Source of the DNA: Pisolithus tinctorius
Taxonomy: Eukaryota > Basidiomycota > Agaricomycetes > Boletales > Pisolithaceae
DNA length: 64,000 nt
NCBI GenBank assembly: GCA_024663395.1
Contig: JANFAH010000021.1
Location: 992,001 to 1,056,000 of the forward strand
Direction: 5' to 3'
A model generated the notes under the pieces. It saw only the letters and a list, made by a program, of their open reading frames with translations. It searched no databases and was not told where the DNA came from. The translations under genes and the position numbers were made by a program. Positions 43,704 to 54,230 of the stretch are shown piece by piece; the stretch's first letter is position 1, and every line of letters begins with the position of its first letter.

Positions 43704-44623
43704 ATGGAAGTGGAGAAGGCCACACTGTGGGAGCAAATCGCAGTCGCATTGGCCAGCCTTGTGGCTGAGGCAAGGTGCATGCCTGATGACTGGGAGGACA
43801 TGCGGGAGGAGATGATGATGTGGCTGAGGTGCTGGGAGGAAAAGACAGTATGTTGTCTGTGAAGTGGCCTGGCCACATGACACTGACAAGCCTGCAATAG
43901 GCAGTGCTGATGCCACTGGTCAAGTGAGGGAAGGTTCTCAGGGTGTCCATGCAGGTCGACACAGCAGACACTCCTGTGCTGGCAGAAGCCAATGATCTGT
44001 ATGAGTGGTGGACCACAGAGGAAGTGGAACTGCATGCAAAGGCGGAGCAAGACATTCAGATGGGTGAGGAGACCATGGTGGAGCTTGGCGATGACAGTGC
44101 AGTGAAGATGTCGCATGTGGAAGTTCCACAGCCAGCTCACAAGGTAAGTATCCACAGTTTCTTTGGGTGGGTTTACTGATGCTACAGCAACACAGTGATC
44201 TCAACAGGCCATTGCAGAAAGTGACAAGGAGGAGCATTGTAAGGTAACCATCCCCCCCAGGTCTGTTCTGCATGTGGTGCCCTGCACTTGGTGCACCATC
44301 AAGGGGGCACCATGCATCAGACCAAGTGGCAAGACATGCGATGGGTGCACAAAGATGAAGCAGGGCTGCGAGAAGTCCAGCAAGGGGGTGGGAAAAAGGG
44401 CGCAGGCTGGTGCATCTGTTGGTGAGTAGCAACACTGTTCAGGTGCATTCGAGGCTGACACATGACAGTGCAGTCCACAAAGGTCGCAAAGGCCAGTCCA
44501 TCGAAGTGGACCAACGACGATGACGATGACATCATGGAGGTGGTCAAAAGCAGGGCCCATGGAAAAGGAAAGGCACCAGTGCATGGTGGACTGGATGGCA
44601 AGACTGCCATGGCTTTGTCTTGA
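43704..44623 (+). CDS. Stand-alone zinc-cluster gene, four exons (233 residues)
   Basis: Exons 43704-43847, 43955-44143, 44208-44421 and 44469-44623 are joined by GT-AG introns of 107, 64 and 47 bp, all keeping frame. The product has a helical N-terminal part (MEVEKATLWEQ), an acidic second exon, then C137-x2-C140-x6-C147-x7-C155-x2-C158-x6-C165, a Zn(2)Cys(6)-compatible cluster followed by basic KSSKGVGKRAQ and an acidic DDDDDD patch. After the TGA at 44621 the same frame stays open to TAG at 44732-44734 and would add a helix (DQLMEALEELG), so the TGA is probably a recent CGA change. Domain order and the position of the first Cys equal those of the antisense genes in F and H. Function unknown. 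Confidence 0.6.
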
Positions 44624-44804
44624 GTGCTGACAATGGTGAGGGCTGAGGCTGCAGCTTCACATGCAGCCACCATGCATCTGCAGGTCCACGTCGATCAGCT
44701 CATGGAGGCCCTTGAAGAGCTTGGCATAGAGTAGAAGACTGCATAGTTTGTAGACACCCTTTTGTGTCCTGTTCTGCTTCCACTGCTGCCTGCACCTTAT
44801 GCAC

Positions 44805-45164
44805 TGTAGGGAATGTAATTTCCCTACTAGGGGAATTGTTTTATTTTGTTCATTTTATTTAGTTTTGATTCTAGGAGTTTTTTCTGCTAGTGGTACTTAG
44901 AATTTCGCATTTTGGTTGCTTAGTCAGCACTACCTAGTACTGGATGTAGTTAGTTTTTTTTGAAAAACAATAGACGAGTTACCACAGATGAGAGACGAGT
45001 TCGAGCAGGTCATTTCCCTGCACCCAGACAGCCTCAGAAGCCTTCAGACGACAACCAGGATCCTTGCCTAGGCTATAGAAGCCCCTTTGGCTTACTCACT
45101 CCCCTCAGATATCCCTGCTTTACTCAGCTACTTCTACTCTCCCATAAATCTCTGTTTTCCTACA
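44805..45164 (+). mobile_element. 5' LTR of G
   Basis: TGTAGGGAATGTAATTTCCC is itself a short hairpin at the 5' end. It ends TTTTCCTACA. Confidence 0.85.
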
Positions 45165-45166
45165 AC

Positions 45167-45183
45167 TGGAGCCCACCACGAGG
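45167..45183 (+). promoter_or_regulatory. tRNA-type primer binding site of G
   Basis: TGGAGCCCACCACGAGG, two bases after the LTR; shared with the decayed relative at 17965-17981. No complement is seen in the LTR, so self-priming is unlikely here. Confidence 0.55.
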
Positions 45184-45891
45184 GGCTTCTGTCTTAGCCT
45201 GGCACCCATCCAACCCTTCCCAGATTTCATTTTGCAGTCTCCAGCTTCATTTTTGCAGTTTTCCTGCTCTGTTTTCGCAATTTTCAGGCTCGGTTTAGCA
45301 AGTTTCACCTCTCGGTCTCGTCTTTTCACAGTCCCATAGTCGCATTTTCGTGTTTTCTTGCTCGCACACATTTGCATATCAAGCATTCACACTCGTATTA
45401 CCCCCCGAAGTCATGCTCGGCCTCAAAATTCCATGTCGAGGCTCGCCCGAAGCTCCGAGCTTCTCTGGGCGCCCTGAGGACCTTCGAAGCTATTTTGATG
45501 ACATAATCGACTTCTGTGATAGATTCGGCCTCTCAGACAGGCTCACACACATCAAATTCACACTCAAGTATGTGCCTGTTGAGTTGGTGGACCTCTGGTC
45601 CCACTTGGCAGATACCAGGAGTGGAGATTGGTGTTATTTTACTAGAGGATAGGGCCGTCGGGGACGGCAGGCACCTTGTTTACGGACACGTCATAGAATC
45701 CCATATTTTACAGTATGCAATATCAATATTTGTACCACTCCCACTTTTCCATTGCTGTGCACCTGCACGTGATATTACTAGGACATTTTGCTGGGTACAC
45801 ACTATACCTCCTCACTTCCGATGAACCGCCGATCGGAGAGAAGGTCCCTTCTGATTGTGAGTGCACGCATAGGAATGCGAACATCACGTAC

Positions 45892-46266
45892 TCACATGTC
45901 GTTGTTGAACACGAACGAATATCCATCGAGAAAGGCAGGATATGCGCCGCATACGTACCCACCAAGTAACCACATGACATTGATGACACCCAAGCATTTG
46001 AGGATGTCAGCTGGCTTCACAAGGTCATGACGGAGATCAGAAATTTGAACCCATAGACAGCCGCCGTCAGTCAAACTGCGAGGTATAGACCTGCAACTGT
46101 AAGGTAAATGATGAAACTCCTCGCATTCGACAAACTCGAAACCGCGTGAGGCGTATTTCTGCAGGGCTGCCATCGTTTTGAAGCCGAGGGTGCCATAATA
46201 AACGGGATGTGGGTTGATCAGCGCACGGTGAACGAATGTCACTACATTGCTATGATACCCGTACAT
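45892..46266 (-). pseudogene. Gene fragment carried by the Helitron-like element
   Basis: The 124-codon minus frame includes NPHPVYYGTLGFKTM, a KYASRGFEFVE stretch, RSLTDGGCLWVQ and a hydrophobic WLLGGYVCG. Composition is balanced and CpG-rich, unlike shadow frames in the window, and it looks like part of a conserved fungal protein, but I cannot name the family. No start context or downstream exons are evident. Helitrons often carry host gene fragments, so capture is plausible. Confidence 0.4.
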
Positions 46267-47555
46267 GGTGGAAGGCAGTCGGCAAAAACGCGTAAAAAAC
46301 TGGAAACATTCTGGCGAAGTAAGCAGTACCTTATCATAGACGAGATTTCCATGATATCTCGTACATTCTTCGCATCACTTTCCGATATCATCGGTCACGC
46401 GCGACCTCCGACGAACCATTTGGAGGGCTGAACGTTATTCTCGTCGGCGACTTTCATCAATTCCCACCGGTCGCCAGCAAGCCTTCTGCACCGTTGTATT
46501 GGCAGTCGAACGCCGAGAAGGATACTGAGCTTGAAATCCTTGGGCGCAAATTATACAAACAATTCGATGTCGTTGTGCAGCTGAAAACACAGGTCAGAGT
46601 CACAGATCCTGATTGGATGGAGCTCTTGCAGCACGTGCGGCATGGTAACTGCAAGGAGAAACACATCGCCATGCTTCGTAGCCTGGTACTCACGAATGAC
46701 CAGTGCGCCCCTGCCGACTTCAGCCAGCCACCTTGGTGCAATGTGCTTTTGGTGACACCGCGTCACGCCGTACGTATCAAGTGGAATTTGATGACGGTGA
46801 AATCACGGACACACGCACAAGGAGTGACGTTGTTTACATGTCCTGCGATGGACACAGTCGACGGCCGTCAATTAACGTTGGAGGAGCAGTTTGCTGTCGC
46901 CGCGAAACCCAAAGGATCCCGAGGGCGTTTGCGGCAAGAGCGTGGCGGCCTTGCTGACGAGGTTCACGTCGCTATTGGTATGGAGGTCATGGTAACATTC
47001 GACGTTTCCACCGGTTTGGATATGGCCAACGGCGCACGCGGGCATATTGAAGAGATTGTGCTGGATGCCAGAGAGGAGGTCGGAAAGCTGGGGATGCAGC
47101 GCGTTCACTTGGAGTATCCCCCTTGCTATATCCTCGTGCACATGAATCGTACAAAGGCTGAAGCGCTGGACGGCTTACCTATCGGTGTCCTTCCAATCGC
47201 TCCTCTGACCAGATCCTTTACAATCGTGTCGCCAAACGGCGTGAAGAAAACAGTAACCAGAGAGCAACTACCTATTACACCGGCCTATGCGTTCACCGAT
47301 TATCGATCACAGGCGCAGACAATCGAACACTGCATTGTCGACATTGGGACACCACCATCTGGGGGGCTTACACCTTTCAACGCGTATGTGGCGTTGTCGC
47401 GCAGCCGGGGCAGGGATACCATTCGACTGTTGCACGATTTCGATGAAAAGATATTCACCCAACATCTGAGTGAATATCTGCGACAGGAAGACCAAAGGCT
47501 TGCGGCCCTCGATCGTAAGACGATGTTAGACTGGGAAAGAGCGAAAGTGGTGTAG
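46261..47555 (+). pseudogene. Pif1-type helicase, N-terminally truncated and frameshifted
   Basis: The first frame shows Walker B (YLIIDEISMIS) and SLSDII; a one-base shift near 46400 moves to GGLNVILVGDFHQFPPV (motif III region) and the long frame to 47555. The latter ends in the typical Pif1/Helitron C-terminus: TDYRSQAQT, GGLTPFNAYVALSRSRGRDTIRLL. Motif I (the P-loop) and any Rep domain are absent upstream. It is therefore a fragment, either the eroded enzyme of the element or a captured piece. Confidence 0.75.
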
Positions 47556-49309
47556 ATAGCACTTCTGCCAAACGGCCAGCAAATAGCCTTGGGCTTGGAG
47601 CTTGAACAAATGAACGGTGAATGGTGACGGTCTAACCTTGCAATAGTACATAGACACATCTCTTCAATTCTCTGCCACCATCGATTGATCATCGCCCGCG
47701 AGTTAACCACCTTCGGATTTGAGTCCGTGACAATCGTACATAAATGCACCTACATAAATGCGTGCCCACCAACACTCGCCTGCGTGATTTGAATCGGACT
47801 TTCTATCGGCGAGGCACAGCAATGATCGCGGATGTTGAAAAATGAGCGACGAATTTCGAGGTGCAGTGACCTTGTAAACAAGGTGACCTCAGAAGTGGTC
47901 CGGCTGTACCCAGAGCTGGAGGAGTCCTGCAGGAACCAATTTTTTAGACTGAAAAGTGCACTTGCAAGCTCAGACACCATCTCGGTATCTTCCCTGGGTG
48001 AGTATTTCCGCAGCTTTTGTCATTTTTCGCTGTCTCTCGAAAAGCAGAAAGAGTCGACATCTCATCTACCTGTTGTGTTTTTTAATGGATTCCTGCCCAA
48101 ATTCAGATGCGAGCTGCTCAAGTTTCTTGACTCACCAGATCAAGAGCTTACTGTGTCTAGTCTTATGATTGCAGCTAAATGGATTCTCGCACTGAGCAGC
48201 AGCCTCTGGAAGAGCAGCAAGGTCAACAGTTCATGCGCACAGCCATCACATGCCTCGGACAGTCACTCCCCCCATCATTCATATTTGTTCTGCTTCTTCT
48301 GCAGACTTTTGGGCCATATTCAGGCAGGTTGCCATTCATACAAGTCATATTTAGCTTCGGGAAAGTGTCTACTCGTAAACAGCCGCGTTGTTCTACCTAC
48401 AGGTCAGGAAATCCTGTGCGAAGTTGCCGGAAGGACTCTACAAGACCGTCTCGACAACTGGTCTTTGTTGGCAAGCCAGTTCAAGACTCATAGGGGCTCG
48501 TCACTCACTCGCTCGCTTTTGCCCACAGCTGCACCCTCTCGAAGTGTGTTCGACACACCAGCATGCATACCTGCTCAGACAAGCATCATGTATCCTCAGT
48601 CCCTACCTACTGTCCAGCTCAAGCCAGCAGTACCAGACCCACCAGCCATTCTGTCTCGTCGCTTGTCAGCCGAGCGCTCTCGTAGCTCACTGCATGCGCA
48701 GCCACAGTCGAGGTGGCCATGTGGCCGAGGCCAATCACCCTCGTGTCCTCATTCACGCTCGCACTCACAGACTCAAACGGGTTCATACACACATTTGAAA
48801 GATGATTTCATACCAGTCCAGTCATATGCCCGCAGCTTGATACAGCATCACACTCGAAGGCGCTCATATTCATATTCAACCAATAGCTCACTCCCTTCAT
48901 CATCATCGTCGTCATCGTCCTCATGCTTGCACTCTCATTCACATTCGAGGAAGGCATATTCATACATCCGTTCCAAACCGAAGCAGTCATGCAGCCGCAG
49001 TCGCACACCCTGGCGCTCTCAAAGAGCGCGTTGATGCTGCATGTCGCACAAATTCCGTTATGTTGTTTTTTACTTCTTTTGCTTATGGATCTTACAGTAT
49101 CTAGTATGGATCTACCTGTGTCGTAATGTGGAATTTTTGGTACATTAGATATGTTCGAATTTTCTTGTTTTGCCCTTCGTCTTTTACCCCCCAGGCTTGA
49201 GTTCCCCACAGAACACTGAGTAGCATTGCACCTTGCACCTCCCCATGCTCTACACGACACCTCCCATCCGCGGATACAGTTCTAACGAAATTACTGCCAA
49301 CACCACTCG

Positions 49310-50620
49310 TCGCTTGTCAAGACAAATGCTACCTCCCTCGTACCGAGCGCATACCGAGCGTGTATCTCGCTCGTTATCACGCTGTGCCTCTCGCTTTTTG
49401 GCAGGCTCGTTCTACTCGATGTTAGCTCTCCGTTGGTACCAAGATTGCTTGCAGGCACCCAGCCGTTGAGGAGATATTCGCATTTTTGTGGATAGGTCCG
49501 TTCTCAGGGTACTTACTCATATCTCGCTCGTTTCCGTGCCGCGCCTCTTGCCTTTCTGGAGGATTGTAGTCCACGACGAATGCTCCGTGTTGATATCAGG
49601 ATTGTTTGGATAGGTCCAGTAGCTCCGGAGATATTTGCATTTTTGTGCAAAGGCCATCCTCAAGGTCATGCCATAGTCGCTCATGCAGTTCTGCGTCGCT
49701 CCTCTCGCTTTTCAGGTCGTTCATCCCTCTCGCCGAACCCTTCCTGGGGACATATAATTTGTAAAATTCCGCGCAACCGTTGTCGAGATATCCACGCCTT
49801 TGTATCCAGAGGGCTTCGAGCCAGTTTCGCGTATAACTCGGGATCGGCTGGTCCAATCGGCGTATTTCCTTGTTCGCCCTGTTCGTCTGCGAATCCTCTA
49901 CCGTCTCCTGGAGTTTCATGTTGATCATCCCAGCCATTGTTGTGCAAGTCAAGCCCTTCTCCCCACCCTTGAAGTCCTCTTGTCATATCTCATGCACTCG
50001 AGTGCCATTACTCTCGCTTTTCTGGCAGTCCGTTCCCCTTGTGCAGCCCTTTCCGGGGATGCCTCTTTTGTCAAATTCCGCACAGACATCGGCGAGATAT
50101 GCTCATTTCCATGGTTAGAGGCACTTTCAGACAACTTCACAAATATCTTAGGCCCATGTAGACGGATTCCCTCTGTCCCCTTTCCAGCATGTCCGCTACA
50201 TCCCCCTCCATCATTACTGGCAGTTTTGCCATGTCCCAAGCATCCATCGTTGCTCTGCAGTGTTCCCTCTTCAGTCAACAATGCTGTATGCATGATAGCT
50301 TGCCCATTTCACTGCCGGACCTCTCCCTTTTTGGGGACTTTGTACTACTCATCAAGGGCTTTCTGACAGTATATCATACATCATGCCCGCTACTGCTGTT
50401 GTGGAGATGTGTGCCATTTTGTTGTTGCAGGCACCTTAGGACGACTCTGTGAGTATCTCGCCCGTTTCTCCAACGGATCTCTCGCTTTTCGGGGTCCTGG
50501 TGCTACTGTTCAACAGCTTCAGAATGGTACCTTTTCTGTTGTCGTCGCTGCAGAACTCATGGCTACATTTGGTTTTTGGTGGATGGGGGTACCTTTGGGC
50601 AGATTTATGGATATCTCAGG
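49310..50620. repeat. Degenerate ~155-bp tandem array in the 3' half of G
   Basis: Two anchors repeat in register: CTCTCGCTTTT (near 49387, 49545, 49701, 50011, 50321, 50480) and GAGATATNTGCATTT (near 49471, 49629, 49785, 50093, 50402). Spacings are 156-160 or about twice that, giving roughly eight units. No coding potential; it occupies the place of pol. Confidence 0.65.
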
Positions 50621-50791
50621 ATTGGGGTCGCAGGCTCTCTCTGTTCATTTTGTGCTGTGCTCGTCGCATTCCCTTCTACCATCGTGTCTTGTTTCATGCC
50701 GTCTCGAGCAACTGTTTTTCATTGACGAGGCATTGTCTTGCCCCCCCTCCCTTGTGGCTTCGGGTTCTTGTATAGTCGAGCCTCCTTCGAG

Positions 50792-50809
50792 TTGACTGGG
50801 GACAGTCAA
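50792..50809 (+). promoter_or_regulatory. Stem-loop next to the 3' LTR of G
   Basis: TTGACT-GGGGAC-AGTCAA lies 21 bases before the LTR, followed by CAAGTACCCCTGGGA. Equivalent stems occur at 18690-18707 and, on the minus strand, at 51856-51873. Confidence 0.55.
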
Positions 50810-50829
50810 TATCTCAAGTACCCCTGGGA

Positions 50830-51190
50830 TGTAGGGAATGTAATTTCCCTACTAGGGGAATTGTTTTTATTTTGTTCATTTTATTTAGTTTTGATTCTAG
50901 GAGTTTTTTTCTGCTAGTGGTACTTAGAATTTTGCATTTTGGTTGCTTAGTCAGCACTACCTAGTACTGGATGTAGTTAGTTTTTTTTTAAAACAATAGA
51001 CAAGTTACCACAGACGAGAGACGAGTTCGAGCAGGTCGTTTCCCTGCACCCAGACAGCCCTAGAAGCCTTCAGACGACAACCAGGATCCTTGCCTAGGCT
51101 ATAGAAGCCCCTTTGGCTTACTCACTCCCCTCAGATATCCCTGCTTTACTCAGCTACTTCTACTCTCCCATAAATCTACTTTTCCCTACA
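50830..51190 (+). mobile_element. 3' LTR of G
   Basis: TGTAGGGAATG...CCCTACA, followed by the target copy GCAC. Confidence 0.85.
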
Positions 51191-51194
51191 GCAC

Positions 51195-52014
51195 GGGAAT
51201 ATATTAAGCCTTGTCTCATCTCTGGTAGTTGTGACATCAGGCATTGCGAAAGACCTCTGTCTGCTTGGCAAGGAACTGGCCCTGGACTGGCCACAGTATC
51301 ATAGAGTGCATGGGGTACTGCCTGACTTGTCTTCTTCATGTGGCTTTCGACTTCTCTCAGTGGTGAGTCCTCATGAAACGATCTTGATGGTAGGATGTGA
51401 CGAAACATTGAAGAGAGAGAGAAGGGACTATTTGTTGGGTAACTGTGACAGTCTTTGTGTATCAACTGTAAGGAGACAGAAGGAGAATTGAAAAGAAAAT
51501 AGATCAAGGGGCACACACTGACTGTGCATTCAAAGAAGAAATGTGTGGGGTGGTTGCAAGTATCTGCAGTATAGGGTGGCCAGGGATGGCATCAGCGAGT
51601 CTAGTAAGAGAGATAGGAGAGACATTGTTTTAGCTATATACTTATTCAGTGTTTTGTTATTTTTCTGGATGGTTTTTGACTTTTTGTTAGTGGTTTTTAT
51701 GTTTTTTGTGTGAGGACTAGCTATCATTAGAATCACCGGACAAAACCTGGGGTGGAACAGAGGTCTCTGGACAAAACCCTGGGTAAAACAGATAAGAGGA
51801 AATGGACCATGTTTGGTATCGGATGGAGCAAGTGGTATGCAGGGGACTTTGAATGCTGACTGTCCCCAGTCAGCACAGGAGAAGGAACGAGGGCAGCAGA
51901 AGAAGCCATGGGGAGGCAGGCAAAGCTGCAGAAGGAGGTATGGGTATCGTGGGAGAAGAGGGTATGGGGGAATAGTGCGATGGAGAAACTGTGGATACTG
52001 GAAAGAATGGATAG
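51195..52014. other. No gene supported; stem-loop on the minus strand
   Basis: Contains CTGACT-GGGGAC-AGTCAG (minus strand, 51856-51873) followed by CATTCAAAGTCCCC, the arrangement seen before the LTRs of G and B. This may be the 3' end of gypsy A or of a G-like relic; the LTR that should follow is not recognised. Confidence 0.4.
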
Positions 52015-53345
52015 TCAGCTGTCTGAGCCAAAGGCCTCATCATCATCAGTGGGGTCATCCTCAGCCTCTTCAAGAAGGCAGTCTAGTTCTTCATCATCCA
52101 ACCCAGTAATGCAAGTCATGGTCACACAGGTTTGAGACCATGGGTGGTAGGGGAAGTAAACAGAATGCAGCAAAGTGGAGTTTGGAGATGGAGCCATCCA
52201 ACTTGGCCAGCAGGTATGAGCCCCCAGTGGTCCAGCGAAGGATGACCATGGGACCAGTGTACTGTGGCTTTGTCTTCTGGTTCAGCTCCTTCTCTATGCA
52301 GGAGTTGTGAACAAGCATGAGGGTGCCAGGAGCGAAGTTATGGTCTTTAATGTGATGCTGAAAGGCAGTTTCGAACTGCTGGATAGACTGGAAGCATGTG
52401 TGGAGGACATTGCTGCAGACCTGGTCTAAGTCATCCTGACACTTCTGTAACTGGCATGCTTGCCAAGCTATCAGTTCTGTGGTAGTCAGTGGTGCTGCAT
52501 CATCATGGGATAGGGGTAAGAGGAAGGTAGCTTCAGCGAGGTCAAACGGGAACAGTGGTTTGACACCATGTACCATGAAGTAAGGGGATAAACCCATGGA
52601 TTTCAAGATGGTGACCCATTCAGCCCAGAACACAGAGTGCACAACAGTGTGCCAGTGGCAGTCATCGTTTTCACAGCTCTTCATGATAGCCTCGTGAACA
52701 TCATAGTGCTGACACTCTACAATGCTGTCAGCCTGAGAGTTGTAAGGAGAGATACAGATGTGATGGATATGATATTGCACAGCTAGGGCATCTAAGGCTT
52801 GGATGAACGTGGGACCATTGTCAGTGACAATTTTGGTGAGTGGACCCCAGCAACATAGAATGTCCTCGAAGATGAAGGACATGAGTGCAGTACTATTTTC
52901 TGCACACAACATGCACCATTCAGGATATGAGGTGAGTGCGCAACGAGCCTGTACTATGTAGCGGTAGCTGCCAGCTTTGGGCATTAGCATCGTGTCAATG
53001 TGAGCTTTATGAAACAGGCCCCCTATCATGGGTACAGTGGGGGGGATATGAAGCTTCTGCATCTGGCAGATCTGGCATTCATGACAAGTGCGAACATACC
53101 ACTTCACATCTTCGACAAGCAGAGGCCACCAAAAGCAGAGGAGAAGGCGTGTGCAGACCATGAAGACACCCTTGTGTCCAAGGTTGTCATGCACTTCTTT
53201 GATGACATGATACTGCTTGGATTCATCAACAACTAGCTGGTGCTGTCCATGCGGTTCCCTGCACCATAAGTTGCCATCTAGGAGGAAGAAGCGGCTAACC
53301 AAATTGAAGAAAGATGAGTACTGTGCATCAGTAAGGTCAGGAGGT
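52015..53345 (-). pseudogene. pol: Integrase of gypsy A
   Basis: Joined to RNase H in one frame through a TGA at 53345 (former CGA). The H2C2 region is HDNLGHKG...CHECQIC; the core has HIDTM (D), IVTDNGPTF (D) and IVECQHYD (E). A long linker and C-terminal barrel (GTLMLVHNS, GPMVILRW, YLLAKLDGS) follow. A shift near 52150 leads into an acidic tail (EELDCLLEEAEDDPTDDDE) ending at 52015. There is no chromodomain, unlike C, F and H, so this is another gypsy lineage. Direction and order continue from 54162 and 61278. Confidence 0.85.
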
Positions 53346-54162
53346 CACTTGCGGGTCATGAGGAATGTGCAGATCATTTCTATCTTCGCTTCGCATGCCT
53401 GGGCTTTCACGGACCATGGAATGGCAGGGTCATCAGGGGTATTGGAAGAGGTATAAGCATCAGCAGTCACAGAGAATGCGAGATAGAAGGATGCAGGCAG
53501 CGGGAGGCTCACCTGATGGTAAGCAGGTGGCGGTAGGGAATGGTGATCTTGACTGGAAAGTGACATAGGAGGCGGGCAGTCATTGACCACCTGTGTAGAG
53601 AAAGAGTAAAAACGGTCCAGCCAATCCTCATGGTTGTCATCCTCAGGCAGGTCGAGCTCCGACTGCGGATGGCAGGACAAGCCATCAGGGCCGGCATGCC
53701 TGTCCACAGGAACGTGGACGAGCTTGAACAAGAAGAGGAGGATGCCAGCAATCCAGCAATTGATCATCACATTAGGCTGCAGATCTGGGTTATTTATCAT
53801 GCCCTTAATATACTTTGCATCTACCTCCACAGTGAAGTTAGTGAGACCAAAGATGTATACACGTACTGCATGCAATGCACGGAAGAGACTGTACAACTCA
53901 AGCTTGGCCTGGGAGTAGCGGCTTTCCACTTCATTGAGGGTGATGGATCCGAAGTGACTTGGGTACCATCTGCCATCTTTGCTGAGCTGGTAGAGGATGT
54001 AGCCAACTGTGATGACCGATGTGTCAACTGCTAAAATTACTTCATGACTGCACTCGTAGTTGATCCTTCGGAGTGCAGGGGACTTTACAATTTTGTCCTT
54101 GAGTCGTTGCATGGCAGCACATTGTGGTTCGTCCCATGTGAATGGTATGTCTTTCTGCATAA
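53346..54162 (-). pseudogene. pol: RNase H and C-terminal RT part of gypsy A
   Basis: Begins at the solo-LTR border with MQKDIPFTWDEPQC, the start of the connection region, then RNase H (VILAVDTSVITVGYIL, ESRYSQAKLELYSLF, EVDAKYIKGMI) and the tether HVPVDRHAGPDGLSCHP. Its N-terminal continuation is 61278-62462 on the other side of the insertion. Confidence 0.85.
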
Positions 54163-54230
54163 GTGCTGTAGGAAAAGAGATTTAAGAGGGAGGAGGTGAA
54201 GAAGTAACTGAGGCAGTAGAGTCTGAAGGG

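Larger units (their letters stand above)
45642..47853 (-). mobile_element. Helitron-like element in the gag of G
   Basis: On the minus strand the 3' end reads hairpin GCCGTC-CCC-GACGGC (45654-45668), then CCTATCCT, then CTAG, followed by a host T; the target is A/T with no duplication. The other end begins TTCGTCGC rather than the canonical TC. Removing it restores the gag frame exactly. The DNA is CpG-rich compared with its host. It carries a helicase fragment on the plus strand, opposite to the orientation implied by the ends, and another gene fragment on the minus strand. Confidence 0.65.
45413..49034 (+). pseudogene. gag: Gag of G, interrupted by the Helitron-like element
   Basis: Part 1 (45413-45641) starts MLGLKIPCRGSPEAPSFSG with a capsid-like PEDLRSYFDDI. 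Part 2 (47854-49034) continues with VVRLYPELEE, FF-GFLPKFR and a CCHC zinc knuckle (CFFCRLLGHIQAGC), then an S/H/R-rich basic tail ending PWRSQRAR. Joining 45641 to 47854 gives 1410 bases, 470 codons with the stop, in frame, which supports both the gene and the insert borders. Without the insert no stop is present, so the gene was open when the Helitron-like element arrived. No protease or RT follows. Confidence 0.75.
44805..51190 (+). mobile_element. Gag-only LTR element G
   Basis: LTRs of 360 bp (44805-45164) and 361 bp (50830-51190), starting TGTAGGGAATG and ending CCTACA, with GCAC on both outer sides (44801-44804 and 51191-51194). Between them: a tRNA-type primer site, one gag ORF, a ~155-bp tandem array and a terminal stem-loop, with no pol. 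A Helitron-like insert (45642-47853) accounts for 2.2 kb. The LTRs differ at several CpG sites and in homopolymer lengths. It must depend on another element for reverse transcriptase. Confidence 0.85.

Noticed and set aside
43316..44155. 279-codon minus-strand ORF rich in His, Cys and Leu
   Set aside because: Composition of a complement frame; the plus strand has spliced exons with a cysteine cluster over the same bases.
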